The position numbers and the translations under genes were made by a program. This document shows, in pieces, positions 7,364 to 17,300 of a DNA stretch of 64,000 nucleotides. Source of the DNA: Galactobacter sp052108535 (GTDB lineage Bacteria; Actinomycetota; Actinomycetes; Actinomycetales; Micrococcaceae); NCBI GenBank assembly GCA_052108535.1, contig JBQDZM010000001.1, positions 1 through 64,000 on the forward strand, given 5' to 3'. Under the pieces are notes generated by a model. It was given only the letters and a program-made list of their open reading frames with translations. It was not told the origin of the DNA and did not search any database. Position 1 is the first letter of the stretch, and every line of letters starts with the position of its first letter.

Positions 7364-10141
7364 ATGGGCACCCGGAAGGGCCAAGCACCACCGACGGACG
7401 TGGTGGAACACATCATCGACGTGGACGTCACGGACGAGATGGAGAACTCTTACCTGGAGTACGCCTACTCGGTGATCTACTCCCGAGCGTTGCCGGACGC
7501 CAGGGACGGGCTGAAGCCGGTACAGCGGCGCATCCTCTACATGATGCGCCAGATGGGGTTGGCGCCGGCCAAGGGGCACGTGAAGTCCGCACGAGTCACC
7601 GGTGAGGTGATGGGCAAGCTGCACCCCCACGGCGATTCAGCGATCTATGACGCCATGGTGCGCATGGCGCAGTCCTTCTCCCTGCGTCTGCCCCTCATCG
7701 ACGGCCACGGGAACTTCGGCTCCCTGGACGACGGCCCTGCCGCTGCCCGCTACACGGAGGCACGCCTGGCCACCCCGGCCATGGACCTCACGAACGACCT
7801 CGACGAGGACGTCGTCGACTTCGTCCCCAACTACGACAACCAGTTGATGCAGCCGGATGTACTGCCCGCCGCCTTCCCCAATCTGCTGGTCAACGGCACC
7901 ACGGGGATCGCGGTGGGCATGGCCACGAATATGGCGCCGCACAACCTGCGGGAGGTCGTCGTAGCGGCGCAGCACCTACTGACTCACCCGGATGCTTCTC
8001 TGGAGGACATCATGGGCTTCATCCCGGGTCCGGACCTTCCCTCCGGCGGCACGATCGTGGGGCTGGACGGGGTCAGGGACGCCTACCGCACCGGCCGCGG
8101 CATCTTCCGCACCCGCGCCAAGGTGGCGCTGGAACCCGTGTCCGCCCGGAAGCAGGCCCTGGTGGTCACCGAACTCCCCTACGGGGTGGGCCCCGAGAAG
8201 GTCATCTCCAAGATCAAAGACGCCGCGGACGCCAAGAAATTGGTGGGCGTCTCCGACGTAGTGGACCTGACCGACCGCCAGCACGGGCTGCGGTTGGTCG
8301 TGGAACTGAAGAACGGCTTCAATCCCAACGCGGTGCTGCAGGCGTTGTACAAGCACACGCCCATGGAGGACTCCTTCGGCATCAACAACGTGGTGTTGGT
8401 GGACGGTCAGCCGCAGACGTTGGGGCTGCTTGAGCTGCTCACCGTCTACGTTGACCACCGGCTCAACGTGGTGCGCCGCCGCACCACCTTCCGGCTGGGA
8501 AAGAAGCGGGATCGACTGCACCTGGTCGAGGGCCTGTTGATCGCGATCGTGGACATCGACCGCATCATCGCTCTGATCCGCAATTCGGAGGACACCGCCA
8601 GCGCGCGCTCCGGACTGCAGCAGGAGTTCGGGCTCTCCCAGCCGCAGGCGGAGCACATCCTGGAGCTGCGGCTCCGACAGTTGACCAAGTACTCCAGGCT
8701 AGAACTCGAATCAGAGCGCGATGACCTGCTGGCAGCTATCGCCGAACTCGAAGAGATCCTGGGCTCCGACACCCGCCTGCGCGGTGTCGTTTCCGACGAA
8801 CTGGCTGCCGTGGCTGAGGCTTACGGCGATGACCGCCGGACCGTGCTGAAGGACTCCGACGACGCCAAGCCTTTGAAGGGCACGGTGATGCCGGATCCGG
8901 TGAGCGAGTCGAAGAAGGCGCCTCTGGCGATGGAGGTCAAGGATGCCCCGTGCCTGGTGGTGTTGACGGGTACCGGGCGGCTGGCACGCACCACGGACAC
9001 CACGGAGCCACTGGGTGAGCGCAGGTCCCGGCACGACGCCGTGGCGTCCACGGTGTCCACGACCTCCCGTGGGCATGTTGGACTGATCACGACCACGGGC
9101 CGGATGGTGCGGACCTCCGTCCTGGACATCCCGGTGCTTCCGGCCGGCGCCAACGGAGTGAATCTGGGCGACGGCGCCAAGGTGCGCGAGTTCATGCAGT
9201 TGAGTCGTGGCGAGGACCTGGTGGCCGTGGTGCCGCTGGATCAGGTGCTCGCGATGGGGACCGCCGCCGGTGTCGTGAAGCGCTTGAGCCCGGACTACCC
9301 GGTCAATGCCGACGAGTGGGAGGCCATCGCCCTGAAGGGGAAGGACCGGCTGCTTGCGGTGGCGCCCTCCTCCGACACCGATGAGTTGGTCTTCCTCACC
9401 GAGCAGGCTCGGTTGCTGCATTTCCCGGCCTCCGCCGTGCGCGCCCAGGGTCGGACCGCCGGCGGTATGGCGGGCATCAAGCTCGCCGCCGGGGACAAGG
9501 TGGCGTTCTTCGGTGTGGTCTCCGAGGCTGCGCAGGTCGTCACGATCTCGGATGGACAACAGCCGCTGCCGGGCGCCGAGGGTGGTTCCGTGAAGGTCAC
9601 CCCTCTGGCCGAGTTCCCTGCCAAGGGCCGCGCCACCGGCGGCGTGCGGGCGCACCGCTTCCTGAAGGGTGAGGATCACCTCCGCCTGGCCTGGGTGGGC
9701 TACGGTCCAGGTCGAGCCGCCACGTCCGGCGGGGTGGCTCGCGCGCTGCCGACCGAGTTCGGACGCCGCGACGGCTCCGGCGTGCCCTTAACTCAGTCCG
9801 TGGACGTGGTGGGCCCGGCCTCGGCCTTGCCGCCAGCCGGCGGTGCAGACGGTGGTCCGGGTGGCTCACCTATGCCCGACGGCGGCGGCCCGGCTCCCGT
9901 CGCGGGCTCGGCTCCCTCCTCTCCCTCAGCAACCACCAGGCAGGCGGGGCAGACGAGGCCAGCCCGGAAGAGCCCCCCAAAGGCAGCTACCGGGTCCGAG
10001 TCGTCGAGCTCGTTGGGTCCGGGAGTTCAGGAACCCACCCTGCCCGGCGTGGATGCGGCTCCGCAACGCCCGCAACGCGACTTCAGCGAGGTGGAGGATT
10101 CGAACCCCTACGACGACGGCGGGGCGGTCCTCTTCGACTAG
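7364..10141 (+). CDS. parC: DNA topoisomerase IV subunit A
   Basis: A 925-residue type IIA topoisomerase breakage-reunion subunit. The N-terminal winged-helix domain has LPDARDGLKPVQRRIL, the quinolone-region motif HPHGDSAIYDAMVRMAQ (Ser92 and Asp96 are the sensitive-type residues) and the catalytic tyrosine Tyr130 in AARYTEARL. A coiled-coil tower follows, then a beta-pinwheel C-terminal domain (about 520-820) in which the GyrA box is degenerate (QGRTAGGMAG), favouring ParC over GyrA. The last ~100 residues are Pro/Ser/Gly-rich and disordered. It relaxes and decatenates chromosomes together with ParE, encoded at 22102-24207 on the other strand. It is divergent from the GNAT fusion gene. Confidence 0.92.
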   Translation: MGTRKGQAPPTDVVEHIIDVDVTDEMENSYLEYAYSVIYSRALPDARDGLKPVQRRILYMMRQMGLAPAKGHVKSARVTGEVMGKLHPHGDSAIYDAMVRMAQSFSLRLPLIDGHGNFGSLDDGPAAARYTEARLATPAMDLTNDLDEDVVDFVPNYDNQLMQPDVLPAAFPNLLVNGTTGIAVGMATNMAPHNLREVVVAAQHLLTHPDASLEDIMGFIPGPDLPSGGTIVGLDGVRDAYRTGRGIFRTRAKVALEPVSARKQALVVTELPYGVGPEKVISKIKDAADAKKLVGVSDVVDLTDRQHGLRLVVELKNGFNPNAVLQALYKHTPMEDSFGINNVVLVDGQPQTLGLLELLTVYVDHRLNVVRRRTTFRLGKKRDRLHLVEGLLIAIVDIDRIIALIRNSEDTASARSGLQQEFGLSQPQAEHILELRLRQLTKYSRLELESERDDLLAAIAELEEILGSDTRLRGVVSDELAAVAEAYGDDRRTVLKDSDDAKPLKGTVMPDPVSESKKAPLAMEVKDAPCLVVLTGTGRLARTTDTTEPLGERRSRHDAVASTVSTTSRGHVGLITTTGRMVRTSVLDIPVLPAGANGVNLGDGAKVREFMQLSRGEDLVAVVPLDQVLAMGTAAGVVKRLSPDYPVNADEWEAIALKGKDRLLAVAPSSDTDELVFLTEQARLLHFPASAVRAQGRTAGGMAGIKLAAGDKVAFFGVVSEAAQVVTISDGQQPLPGAEGGSVKVTPLAEFPAKGRATGGVRAHRFLKGEDHLRLAWVGYGPGRAATSGGVARALPTEFGRRDGSGVPLTQSVDVVGPASALPPAGGADGGPGGSPMPDGGGPAPVAGSAPSSPSATTRQAGQTRPARKSPPKAATGSESSSSLGPGVQEPTLPGVDAAPQRPQRDFSEVEDSNPYDDGGAVLFD

Positions 10142-10149
10142 CCGCCCCC

Positions 10150-10225
10150 GCTAGTTGTCCCCTCTGGTTGCGCCCTCTAGCTGCCCCGTCTAGTTGCGCC
10201 CTCCCCCGCTAGTTGCCCCTGCCCT
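10150..10225 (+). repeat. Degenerate short tandem repeats downstream of parC
   Basis: Imperfect copies of a unit containing CTAGTTG(C/T)CCC recur about five times between parC and the first hairpin repeat (for example CTAGTTGTCCC, CTAGCTGCCCC, CTAGTTGCGCC, CTAGTTGCCCC). The unit length varies around 13-18 bp. No coding capacity is evident. Confidence 0.5.
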
Positions 10226-10297
10226 CCCTCCCCCGCGGGACCCGGTTTCCGTGAGATGTGCTCCGACTCGGCGCGCATCTCACAGAAGCCGGGTCCC
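10226..10297. repeat. Long hairpin repeat, copy 1 (REP/MITE-like)
   Basis: A C/T-rich lead-in is followed by two 22-nt arms (10237-10258 and 10276-10297) that pair with about two mismatches around a 17-nt loop. Nearly the same sequence recurs at 11486-11557, exactly 1260 bp away and in the same orientation. The two copies bracket the broken AbiEi-like gene. Confidence 0.75.
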
Positions 10298-10365
10298 GAC
10301 TCGGAGCAGGTACAACGGAAAACGGGTCCCGCCTCGACAACGTGCTGAACTCATCGGCAGCGGGC

Positions 10366-11381
10366 TCATCTCAGGCGGACCCGCCACTCCGCCTTCGATG
10401 CAATCCCCACCTGCTGGAGCCGGTGGACGATCACGTGTGGCCTGAACATCACGTCATCGCGTGACCAACGGGAGACTCCGCCCTTGCACCGGATCTCCAG
10501 CCGCGATTGTCGGTGTTTCTCCTGCGCTAGAGCCTGCCGTGGGGTGCGCCCTCCGAGGAGTTCCGGTTCCAAGTACTTGCCGAAGCCATCGCCCTCTGCG
10601 GCATGGTCACGGCTAGGAAAGTAGTAATCGGGGAAGATCTCACCCTCGTGATCCACGAACCGCCGCTGCAGTTCCGGACGCTCGAAACCGTGCTGAAGCA
10701 TGATTGATCTACCGGCTGACTCGTGCCCATTCTCGGACAAGGGATCTGCGAACGAGACCACCAGCGTCGCGCGATCACGTTTGGTCGTGGAGCGTTCCTC
10801 GTCGATGGCAAATTCGAGGCCGTCTCCCGGTAACCCGAGGTGGTCTGCGTACCTGAGTCGTCCGTCCGCTACGGCCAGGGCCCGGGCAAAGGGCAGCTGC
10901 GCCGCACTCGAGGCCACCGCTACGTCAATCGGCACGGTCCAAAAGTCCCCGTGGCGGTCGGGAACGTCCACGGGCGCAACCGCCGCTGAATCCTTGGCAA
11001 CTGTTGAACTACCCGCAGCAGCTCCGGGCTGGCCGCCGGGGAGACGGCGGCGGTCGGTGCCTCCAGCCCCAGCCGCTGGTGCTTCTGCGCCGCCACCGCG
11101 ATCACGTCGGGCGTCCCGAAGATCGGCATACCCGCCATCATGAGGGCAGTTTCACCAGCAAAGATCGTATCCGGGGCCCTCATGGCCTTGGCCGAGACCA
11201 CGTAGAGGAAACGTTGAAAATACTTGAGCTTGAGGAAGGTCTGCTCATCCACATAGATTCCGGGAGCCAGCCGCACCAACCGCCCGCGTCTGAACTGTCC
11301 TCGGATGACGGGATCGCTGGGCGCCCACAGGATCTCTGGCGGAATGTACAACGGCCTCGGTGGCAGGGGTTCTGGTCTCAT
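10366..11381 (-). pseudogene. Frameshifted AbiEi-like antitoxin-domain / nuclease-fold protein
   Basis: Two leftward frames make halves of one protein. The 5' half (11381 to a stop at 10920, 153 residues) has an N-terminal AbiEi-like portion (RRGRLVRLAPGIYVD then TIFAGETALMMAGMP). The 3' half, in the -1 frame, is open through 10971 to the stop at 10366. It continues the same family architecture (LPFARALAVADGRLR) and ends in a restriction-endonuclease-like segment (FPDYYFPS, EGDGFGKYLEP, ALAQEKHR). The frames overlap at 10920-10971. Loss of one C in the CCC run near 10971-10973 would explain the break. Many Micrococcales carry this family intact as a single ORF, usually annotated 'type IV toxin-antitoxin AbiEi antitoxin domain protein'. 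A sequencing error or a recoding event cannot be excluded. There is no AbiEii partner nearby. Confidence 0.7.
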
Positions 11382-11485
11382 GCCTCGAGTGTGGCGTCGC
11401 GGCCAGATCCACGCTGCGCGTCACAGCGAAAATGTGAATAACACGCCGCGCCGTCCGCAAAGTGGAGGATCTCCCCTCCCCCTCC

Positions 11486-11557
11486 CCCTCCCCCGCGGGA
11501 CCCGGCTTCCGTGAGATGTGCTCCGATTCGGCGGGCATCTCACAGAAGCCCGGTCCC
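11486..11557. repeat. Long hairpin repeat, copy 2 (REP/MITE-like)
   Basis: Same element as 10226-10297. Arms are 11497-11518 and 11536-11557 with a 17-nt loop, preceded by a longer CCCCCT-repeat tract (about 11472-11493). It lies between the 5' end of the broken AbiEi-like gene and the 3' end of the response-regulator gene, and may also act as a terminator for the latter. Confidence 0.75.
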
Positions 11558-11585
11558 ACTCGACACTCCTAGTGAAACATCCGGG

Positions 11586-12233
11586 CTAGCGGCGTATCCC
11601 GGCGGCGAGCGCGGCCGCGTGGGTCCGGCTCTCCGCGTGGAGCTTCACCAGGATGCTGGACACATGCGTCTTCACGGTGGCGACCGAAATCCCGAGATGC
11701 GTCGCGATGCTGGCATTCGAGAGTCCCCCACCCAGTGCCTCCAGGACCTCACGTTCCCGAGTGGTCAGGAGTTCGGAACCCGGAGGTTCCTGCGCAGGTG
11801 CCGGCGACTCGGTACTGAGAGCTGCAAGGGCCCGCCTGGTGACCCTTGGGTCGAGGACTCCTTCCCCGTCCGCGACGCGTCGAATCGCCTCGACCAGCGG
11901 GGCGGCCTCTGTGGTCTTCAGCAGAAAGCCTGCCGCGCCCGCGCGCAGAGCGGCCAGGACCAGATCGTCCTCGTCGAAGCTCGTTAACACCAGGACCTCG
12001 CTGGTGCCCGCTTTCACGATCTCGCGTGTCGCCTTCACCCCGTCGGTGCCGGGCATCCGTAGGTCCATGAGCACCACGTCCGGTTTCAGGGCTGCGGCGT
12101 TCCGGATGGCGGTCTCACCGTCTGAGGCCTCTCCCACCACCTCGATGTCATGGCCTACAAGGATCATCCGCAACCCTTCACGGATCATCCCGTGGTCGTC
12201 CGCGATGAGCACCCGCGGTCGCTTCTGGCTCAT
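11586..12233 (-). CDS. NarL/FixJ-family (LuxR-type HTH) response regulator
   Basis: The protein has 215 residues. The receiver domain has acidic residues ADDH (12-14), phospho-acceptor Asp57 in VVLMDLRMPG, and the conserved Thr and Lys (VLVLTSFDED, FLLKTTEA). The C-terminal LuxR HTH reads LTTREREVLEALGGGLSNASIA...ATVKTHVSSILVKL (about 150-205). The ATG at 12233 is chosen over the more upstream frame opening because a near-perfect AAGGAGGTGA sits 6 nt before it and it overlaps the kinase stop as ATGA. It is the output half of the two-component pair with the kinase just upstream. Target genes are unknown; the DesK/LiaR-like type often responds to envelope or membrane stress. Confidence 0.92.
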   Translation of the reverse strand: MSQKRPRVLIADDHGMIREGLRMILVGHDIEVVGEASDGETAIRNAAALKPDVVLMDLRMPGTDGVKATREIVKAGTSEVLVLTSFDEDDLVLAALRAGAAGFLLKTTEAAPLVEAIRRVADGEGVLDPRVTRRALAALSTESPAPAQEPPGSELLTTREREVLEALGGGLSNASIATHLGISVATVKTHVSSILVKLHAESRTHAAALAAGIRR

Positions 12234-13435
12234 GCCTTCACCTCCTTGGGTAGACGTGCCCACACCAGCCAGCCGTCGGCTTCGGGACCTGCGGCCCAGG
12301 TCCCTCCCAACGCCTTGACCCTTTCCGAGAGCAACAGCAGGCCAAGGCCGCTGCCTTGGAGCACTGGCTCTTTGAGCGCCACGCCGCCGGTGGAGCGCAC
12401 CAGAATAGTGACTGCACGTTCATCTTCCGCAACCCGAACTTCTACCTGTGCGCCGGAGGCGTGCTTGACGGTATTGGAGAGGGCCTCCTGAGCCACCGCG
12501 CCGATCGTCTGCTCCAGCACGGCAGACAGCTCAGATTCCACCTCGTCGCACACCTGAACCTGGACCCCTGATGCCTGCGCGTTGCTCGCCAGGTCCGGCA
12601 GCTGGGCACGCCCCGGAGGCACCGTGAAGTCGCCCTCCCCTGAGCGCAAGACTCGGATCATGGAGCGCAACGCGGAATGTGCTTCCAGGCTGGAATCACG
12701 CACGGCTCTCAGGGCCTCCTTCCCGGCATCGGCATGGTCGGCTCCGGCGGGGAGGCCTAAGGCGGCCTCGCTGCGGATGGCAACGGCGGAGATGTGCCCC
12801 GCCACGACGTCGTGCAGATCCCTGGCCATGCGTTCCCGCTCCACCTGCACTGCGGTCTCACGATCCAGTTCGGCAAGCCGCTTCACGTTCTCGGAGCGTT
12901 GGCGATACAACTCCACTAATTCGCGCGACTGGGCCATGGAGTTGGCGTACCAATAGGCAAAACCGAACAGGGCGCCAAATTGCAGGCAGAACATCACCGT
13001 GGACTGGGGGTCCCTAGACACCACCAGCATCACCAGCGCCAGCGCGACGCTGCCGCCCACCAGAACGCCCAAGGCCCGACGTCTGGCCGCCGCCGGCAGT
13101 GTGAGCAGATGCGTGTGCATCATCTCCAGCAGGACCAGCAGCGGTATCAACCCACCCGTGGTGAGCAGATCAGCCAGGAACAGGCCGAGGGCCACGATCA
13201 GGCCCACCAGCGGTGCCCGTCGCTTCAGCAGCAGCACGGCGCAGGCGGGCACGGCCGTCCCTAAGGTGTACCAGGCGTTGGGGCGATCCTGCAGCAGCGA
13301 GAACACCGACCACAGCCCTGACCATCCCAGCAGGGCCAAGAGCACGCCGAGCAGCAGATAGATCAGAGCTTCCACCCACGGTTTCTTCACCAGCTCGCGC
13401 AGGGTGGCACGCACTGCGTTCCGGGGCTCATCCAT
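12230..13435 (-). CDS. DesK-type sensor histidine kinase
   Basis: The protein has 401 residues from the ATG at 13435 (the frame opens earlier at 13621, but that part overlaps the divergent gene). Four to six transmembrane segments occupy about residues 20-165. They are followed by a HisKA_3 dimerisation helix with phospho-acceptor His208 in MARDLHDVVAGH and a HATPase_c domain (QEALSNTVKHA N-box, GSGLGLLLLSERV G-box). There is no large extracellular sensor domain, so the signal is probably read within or at the membrane. It is cotranscribed with the response regulator (4-nt overlap) and divergent from the GAP-family gene 109 bp away, which is a candidate target. Confidence 0.9.
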   Translation of the reverse strand: MDEPRNAVRATLRELVKKPWVEALIYLLLGVLLALLGWSGLWSVFSLLQDRPNAWYTLGTAVPACAVLLLKRRAPLVGLIVALGLFLADLLTTGGLIPLLVLLEMMHTHLLTLPAAARRRALGVLVGGSVALALVMLVVSRDPQSTVMFCLQFGALFGFAYWYANSMAQSRELVELYRQRSENVKRLAELDRETAVQVERERMARDLHDVVAGHISAVAIRSEAALGLPAGADHADAGKEALRAVRDSSLEAHSALRSMIRVLRSGEGDFTVPPGRAQLPDLASNAQASGVQVQVCDEVESELSAVLEQTIGAVAQEALSNTVKHASGAQVEVRVAEDERAVTILVRSTGGVALKEPVLQGSGLGLLLLSERVKALGGTWAAGPEADGWLVWARLPKEVKA

Positions 13436-13544
13436 GCCACTATCCAAGCAGGCACCCGCCGCCGGCACCTCAGTCGAAGGGATGAGACCGGCTTGGGACC
13501 TTCGCCCGATGCCGGAACACCGAGAGAACGGGCAGCCTGAGACC

Positions 13545-14306
13545 ATGGATTTTCTCACCGGTCTCCCCCTGCCGGCCTCCCTGAGCATTCTTGCCGTCAT
13601 CGACGGCACGAGCGTGGGCACACTGCTGATCCCGCTCTTCTTCCTGGTGGCGCCAGGCAGGCCCAGGCTCGCCAGGATCCTGTTCTATCTCGCAGCGATC
13701 AGCCTGTTCTACCTGCTGGTTGGCGTGCTCTTCATGCTGGGCATCGTGAACTTCATCGAGGTGGGACGCAGCTTCCTTGCCGGAGACACGGGTCAGTACA
13801 CCCTCCTGGTGGCCGGGATCGTGCTGTTTGCCTGCGGTGTCCTGATCGGGCTGCGCGATTCGAGCCGCAAAAAGCGGGCTGCCGCCGGTGATCCTGACGC
13901 CCTGCACGGTGGTGGGCGTCTCTTGCGGTGGCGTGAACGGCTACTAGCTCCCGAGACCAGCTCTGCGGCGGTCTTCGCCGTGGCCATCGCGGCAGGGCTG
14001 GCCGAGATCGCCGGGATGCTGCCGTACCTGATCGGGATGACCATGATCGCGGATGCGTCGCTCGTGATGCCCCAGCGCTTCATGCTCCTAGCTGGCTACT
14101 GCTTCGTGATGATCATTCCCGCTCTGGTGCTGATCGTGGCCAGGGTCGTGTTGGCTGGTGTCGTGGAACGTCCGCTGCGACGTTTCACCGATTGGATGCA
14201 ACGCACCGGCGCCGAGAACACGTCGTGGATCCTCGGCATCGTTGGCTTCCTGTTGTTCCGTTCTGCAGCCTCGACGCTGCACTTGGAGCTACCACTGATC
14301 GGTTGA
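13545..14306 (+). CDS. GAP-family membrane protein (Sap, sulfolipid-1-addressing protein family)
   Basis: The protein has 253 residues from ATG 13545; upstream in-frame starts (13404, 13509) give an unlikely hydrophilic extension. Six hydrophobic segments are visible: VIDGTSVGTLLIPLFFLV, LFYLAAISLFYLLVGVLF, LLVAGIVLFACGVLIGL, AVFAVAIAAGLAEIAGML, LLAGYCFVMIIPALVLI and a C-terminal WILGIVGFLLF. A basic loop (RDSSRKKRAA) separates the halves. Mycobacterial members help move glycolipids, and the fold resembles LysE/cadmium transporters; the substrate here is unknown. The gene is divergent from the histidine kinase. Confidence 0.75.
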   Translation: MDFLTGLPLPASLSILAVIDGTSVGTLLIPLFFLVAPGRPRLARILFYLAAISLFYLLVGVLFMLGIVNFIEVGRSFLAGDTGQYTLLVAGIVLFACGVLIGLRDSSRKKRAAAGDPDALHGGGRLLRWRERLLAPETSSAAVFAVAIAAGLAEIAGMLPYLIGMTMIADASLVMPQRFMLLAGYCFVMIIPALVLIVARVVLAGVVERPLRRFTDWMQRTGAENTSWILGIVGFLLFRSAASTLHLELPLIG

Positions 14307-14332
14307 TCGTCCCCAGCCGAATCGGCAAACCT

Positions 14333-17300
14333 TTAGACGGTAGCCCTACTGCCCATCAGCGTGGTGACCGTGGCCGCACGCTGCGCCTGGTCCTCCGCAT
14401 GGGTCACCAGCACCAACGCCGTAGGGCCGCCGCCCGTTAGGACGTCGGTGACGAGTTCATGCCCCTCGTCATTGCCCAGGTGGGCGGTGGGCTCGTCCAA
14501 CACCACCACGCCGGTTCGGGCCAACAAGGTCCGGGCTACGGCCACACGCTGCCGCTGACCGCCAGAAAGTGCGGAGCCCCCAGCACCGGTACGAGTGTCC
14601 AAACCGTCCGGCAGTGCGGCGAGCCAGGCGCCAAGACCCACACGGTGCAGAGCATGAATCATCTCATCCTCGCTCGGGGCGTCCTCGACACCGCGTCCCA
14701 AGGCAAGATTGCCGCGCAGCGTGGAGTCGAAGACGTAGCCGTCCTGCGGGCACCAGGCCACACCGGTCGCAGCGGACGGACCCCACTCCCCCGCCCTGCG
14801 AGCACGGACCTCACCGGCCACCGGCGTCAGGAAGCCGAGCAACGTCGCCACGAGGGTGGACTTGCCAGAACCGGACGGTCCGGTCACGGCCCAAGCCCGT
14901 CCGGGCACGGACTCGCCGGAAACGTGGCTGAACACCGGGCCTGCGTCATACCCTGCGGCCAACTCTCGGGCGGCAACCCCATCGATCTGCTCAACGTCGA
15001 TCTGGTCAGGGTCACTCTGCCCAACATCCGTCTGCTCACGCTCAAACCGTTCCGGGCGCCCCTCCGACTCCGAGATCCACGGAGCCACCCGTCGCAGCAT
15101 GCCGGCCATAACCGGCACATTCCGCATGGCGTCTGAAAGCATCCCAAACGGCTCATCCCAGGCCAGCAGAAGCAACACCGCGAGCGCCAACAATCTGGGG
15201 TCCGCTCCGGCGCCCGCCCACGCCGCCAACACCGCGGCGACGCCGGCCACCAAAGTCGCTGCAGCTCGGCCGAAGCCTTCACCAAAGGCGTCGCGCTTCA
15301 ACGCTGCCGCGCCGGCGGCGTCTGCCTCACCGAAACGTTGCGCGGCCCAGGACCCCACGTGGTTGGCGGAAAGGTCGGTTGCGGCTGCCAGCATCCTGCC
15401 GGTGCGATCGGCCACGGCGACTCGGTGCGAAGCGGTATCCCGGGCGGCCTTGCGTTCCAGCACCAACACGAGGACGGGGACCACCAGGACGCCCAGCACC
15501 ACGGCCACCAGCGCCACACCGAACGCGGACGGCGCCAGGATCCCGATGGTGATGAGCGTTCCGGCCCCGGCCAACACGGCGGCGGGGACAGGCACCAGGA
15601 CTCGTGGCAGCGCGTCGCGCAGCTCGTCGACCTCGGCGATCAGCGTGGACAACGCCCCGCCGGGACGGGTCAGTCGGTTCCAGCCGCGGGCATCCCTACC
15701 CAGCGCGTCCCACAACCGCACGCGTAGGTCCGAGGCCCAACGCAACACGACGTCGTGGCTGGAGAGGCGTTCGCAGTAGCGCAGCACGGATCTGGAGATC
15801 CCGAAGAAACGCACCCCCACGATCGCGACCATGAGGTAGAGCATGGGAGGCTGCTGGGCCGCGTACACGATCAGCCAGCCGGAAACTGCTGACAGTGCCG
15901 CTGCGGCCAACACGGACGCAGCACCCGCCAGCACGGCGACCCACAGCCGTCCGGAACGCAGGGGCAACAACCTCAGCGCCGCACGCAGCCGCCCGCCACG
16001 ACCAGACCGCCCGGACTGTGCCTCAGACGGTGAGGCGACGGACGGTGAGGCGACGGCGTCACCCGACCCCGCGCCGTCGGGCACAACAGCATCAACGGTG
16101 ACGTCTGGGCCGGCACCCTCATGCGGCCCAGACGTCGCCGACGCGCGGGCCGCGGGCGCGGCCTGAAGCCCGTCGGGCCCGAAGTGCAGGCGCTGCGAGG
16201 CGCCTGCGGCCAACTCGGCGTCGTGCGTCGCCACGATGACGACCGCGCCGGAGTCGGCGGCCCGAGCGACGAGCGTCCGCACGCGCTGCGCCGACCGGGA
16301 GTCTAAATGTGCTGTGGGTTCATCCAGCAGCAGCGTCACGGGGGCATCCGTCCCCGCCTGCAGATGTTCCAGGCGGGCCATGCCGCGGGCCACGGCCACA
16401 CGACGGCGTTCGCCTGGGGAGAGCCGCTCCAGGCGGCGACGATGCAGCCGGGCAGGCAACAGCTGCGACAGGTGCGCCACAGCGTCGCAGCCCGGGGCGT
16501 AGAGCTCCAGTTCTGCCACCGCGGTGGCCGCGGCGAAGGTGGGCGCCTGGGGCACCACCACGCGGCGAGAGACGGCCACGCCGGTGACCGTCCCCGACAC
16601 CGTGGCGCCCTCGGCCCCGTTGCGCACGGAGCCAGCCAGCACGTCCAAGACCGTGGACTTACCGCACCCGGACGGCCCGGACAGCACCGTCGTCCCGCCC
16701 GGTGGGGCGGTGAAGGACACCTGCCCGACGCCGCCACGCCCGCCTGCGCGGGCCACGGACAGGTTCGTGACCGTCACGGAACCGTCCCGCGCGCCGTCCT
16801 CGGTGCCAGCCTCGGGTTCCACGGGTTCGTCCAGGACGTCCCGGACGCGGTGGAGCGCGGCGATACCGTCCTCTGAAGCGTGGTGAGCAGACCCCAGGTC
16901 CCGCAGCGGGGCGAAGCATTCCGGCGCCAGCATGAGGGCCAGCAGACCGGCTTCGAGCCCCATGGAACCGTGGACCAGGCGGACGCCGATGAACACGGCG
17001 ACCACGGCCACGGAGATCGTGGAGATCAGTTCCAGTGCGAAGGCCGAAAGGAAGGCGGTCCGCAGGGTGGACATGGTCGTGGAACGGTGCCGTTCCGAAA
17101 CCTCCGCCAGTGCGGCACGCTGCTGGTCGGCGCGACGCAGACCCACGAGGACCGGTAGGCCGCGGGCCAGCTCGCCCAGATGCTTGCTGAGTCGGTCGAG
17201 GCCGGCCTGAGCCTGCTCAACGCGGTCCTCGGTGTAGAGGCCGATCAGGATCATGAAGATCGGCACCAAGGGGATCGTCAGGACGAGGATGAGGGCGGAG

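Noticed and set aside
7364..10141. Calling this gene gyrA
   Set aside because: The C-terminal GyrA box is degenerate and the partner at 22102-24207 is ParE-like; no recF/gyrB context is present. GyrA cannot be excluded without a tree.
10920..10971. Programmed -1 frameshift in the AbiEi-like gene
   Set aside because: No X-XXY-YYZ slippery heptamer or downstream structure is evident at the overlap, so a one-base loss or sequencing error is simpler.
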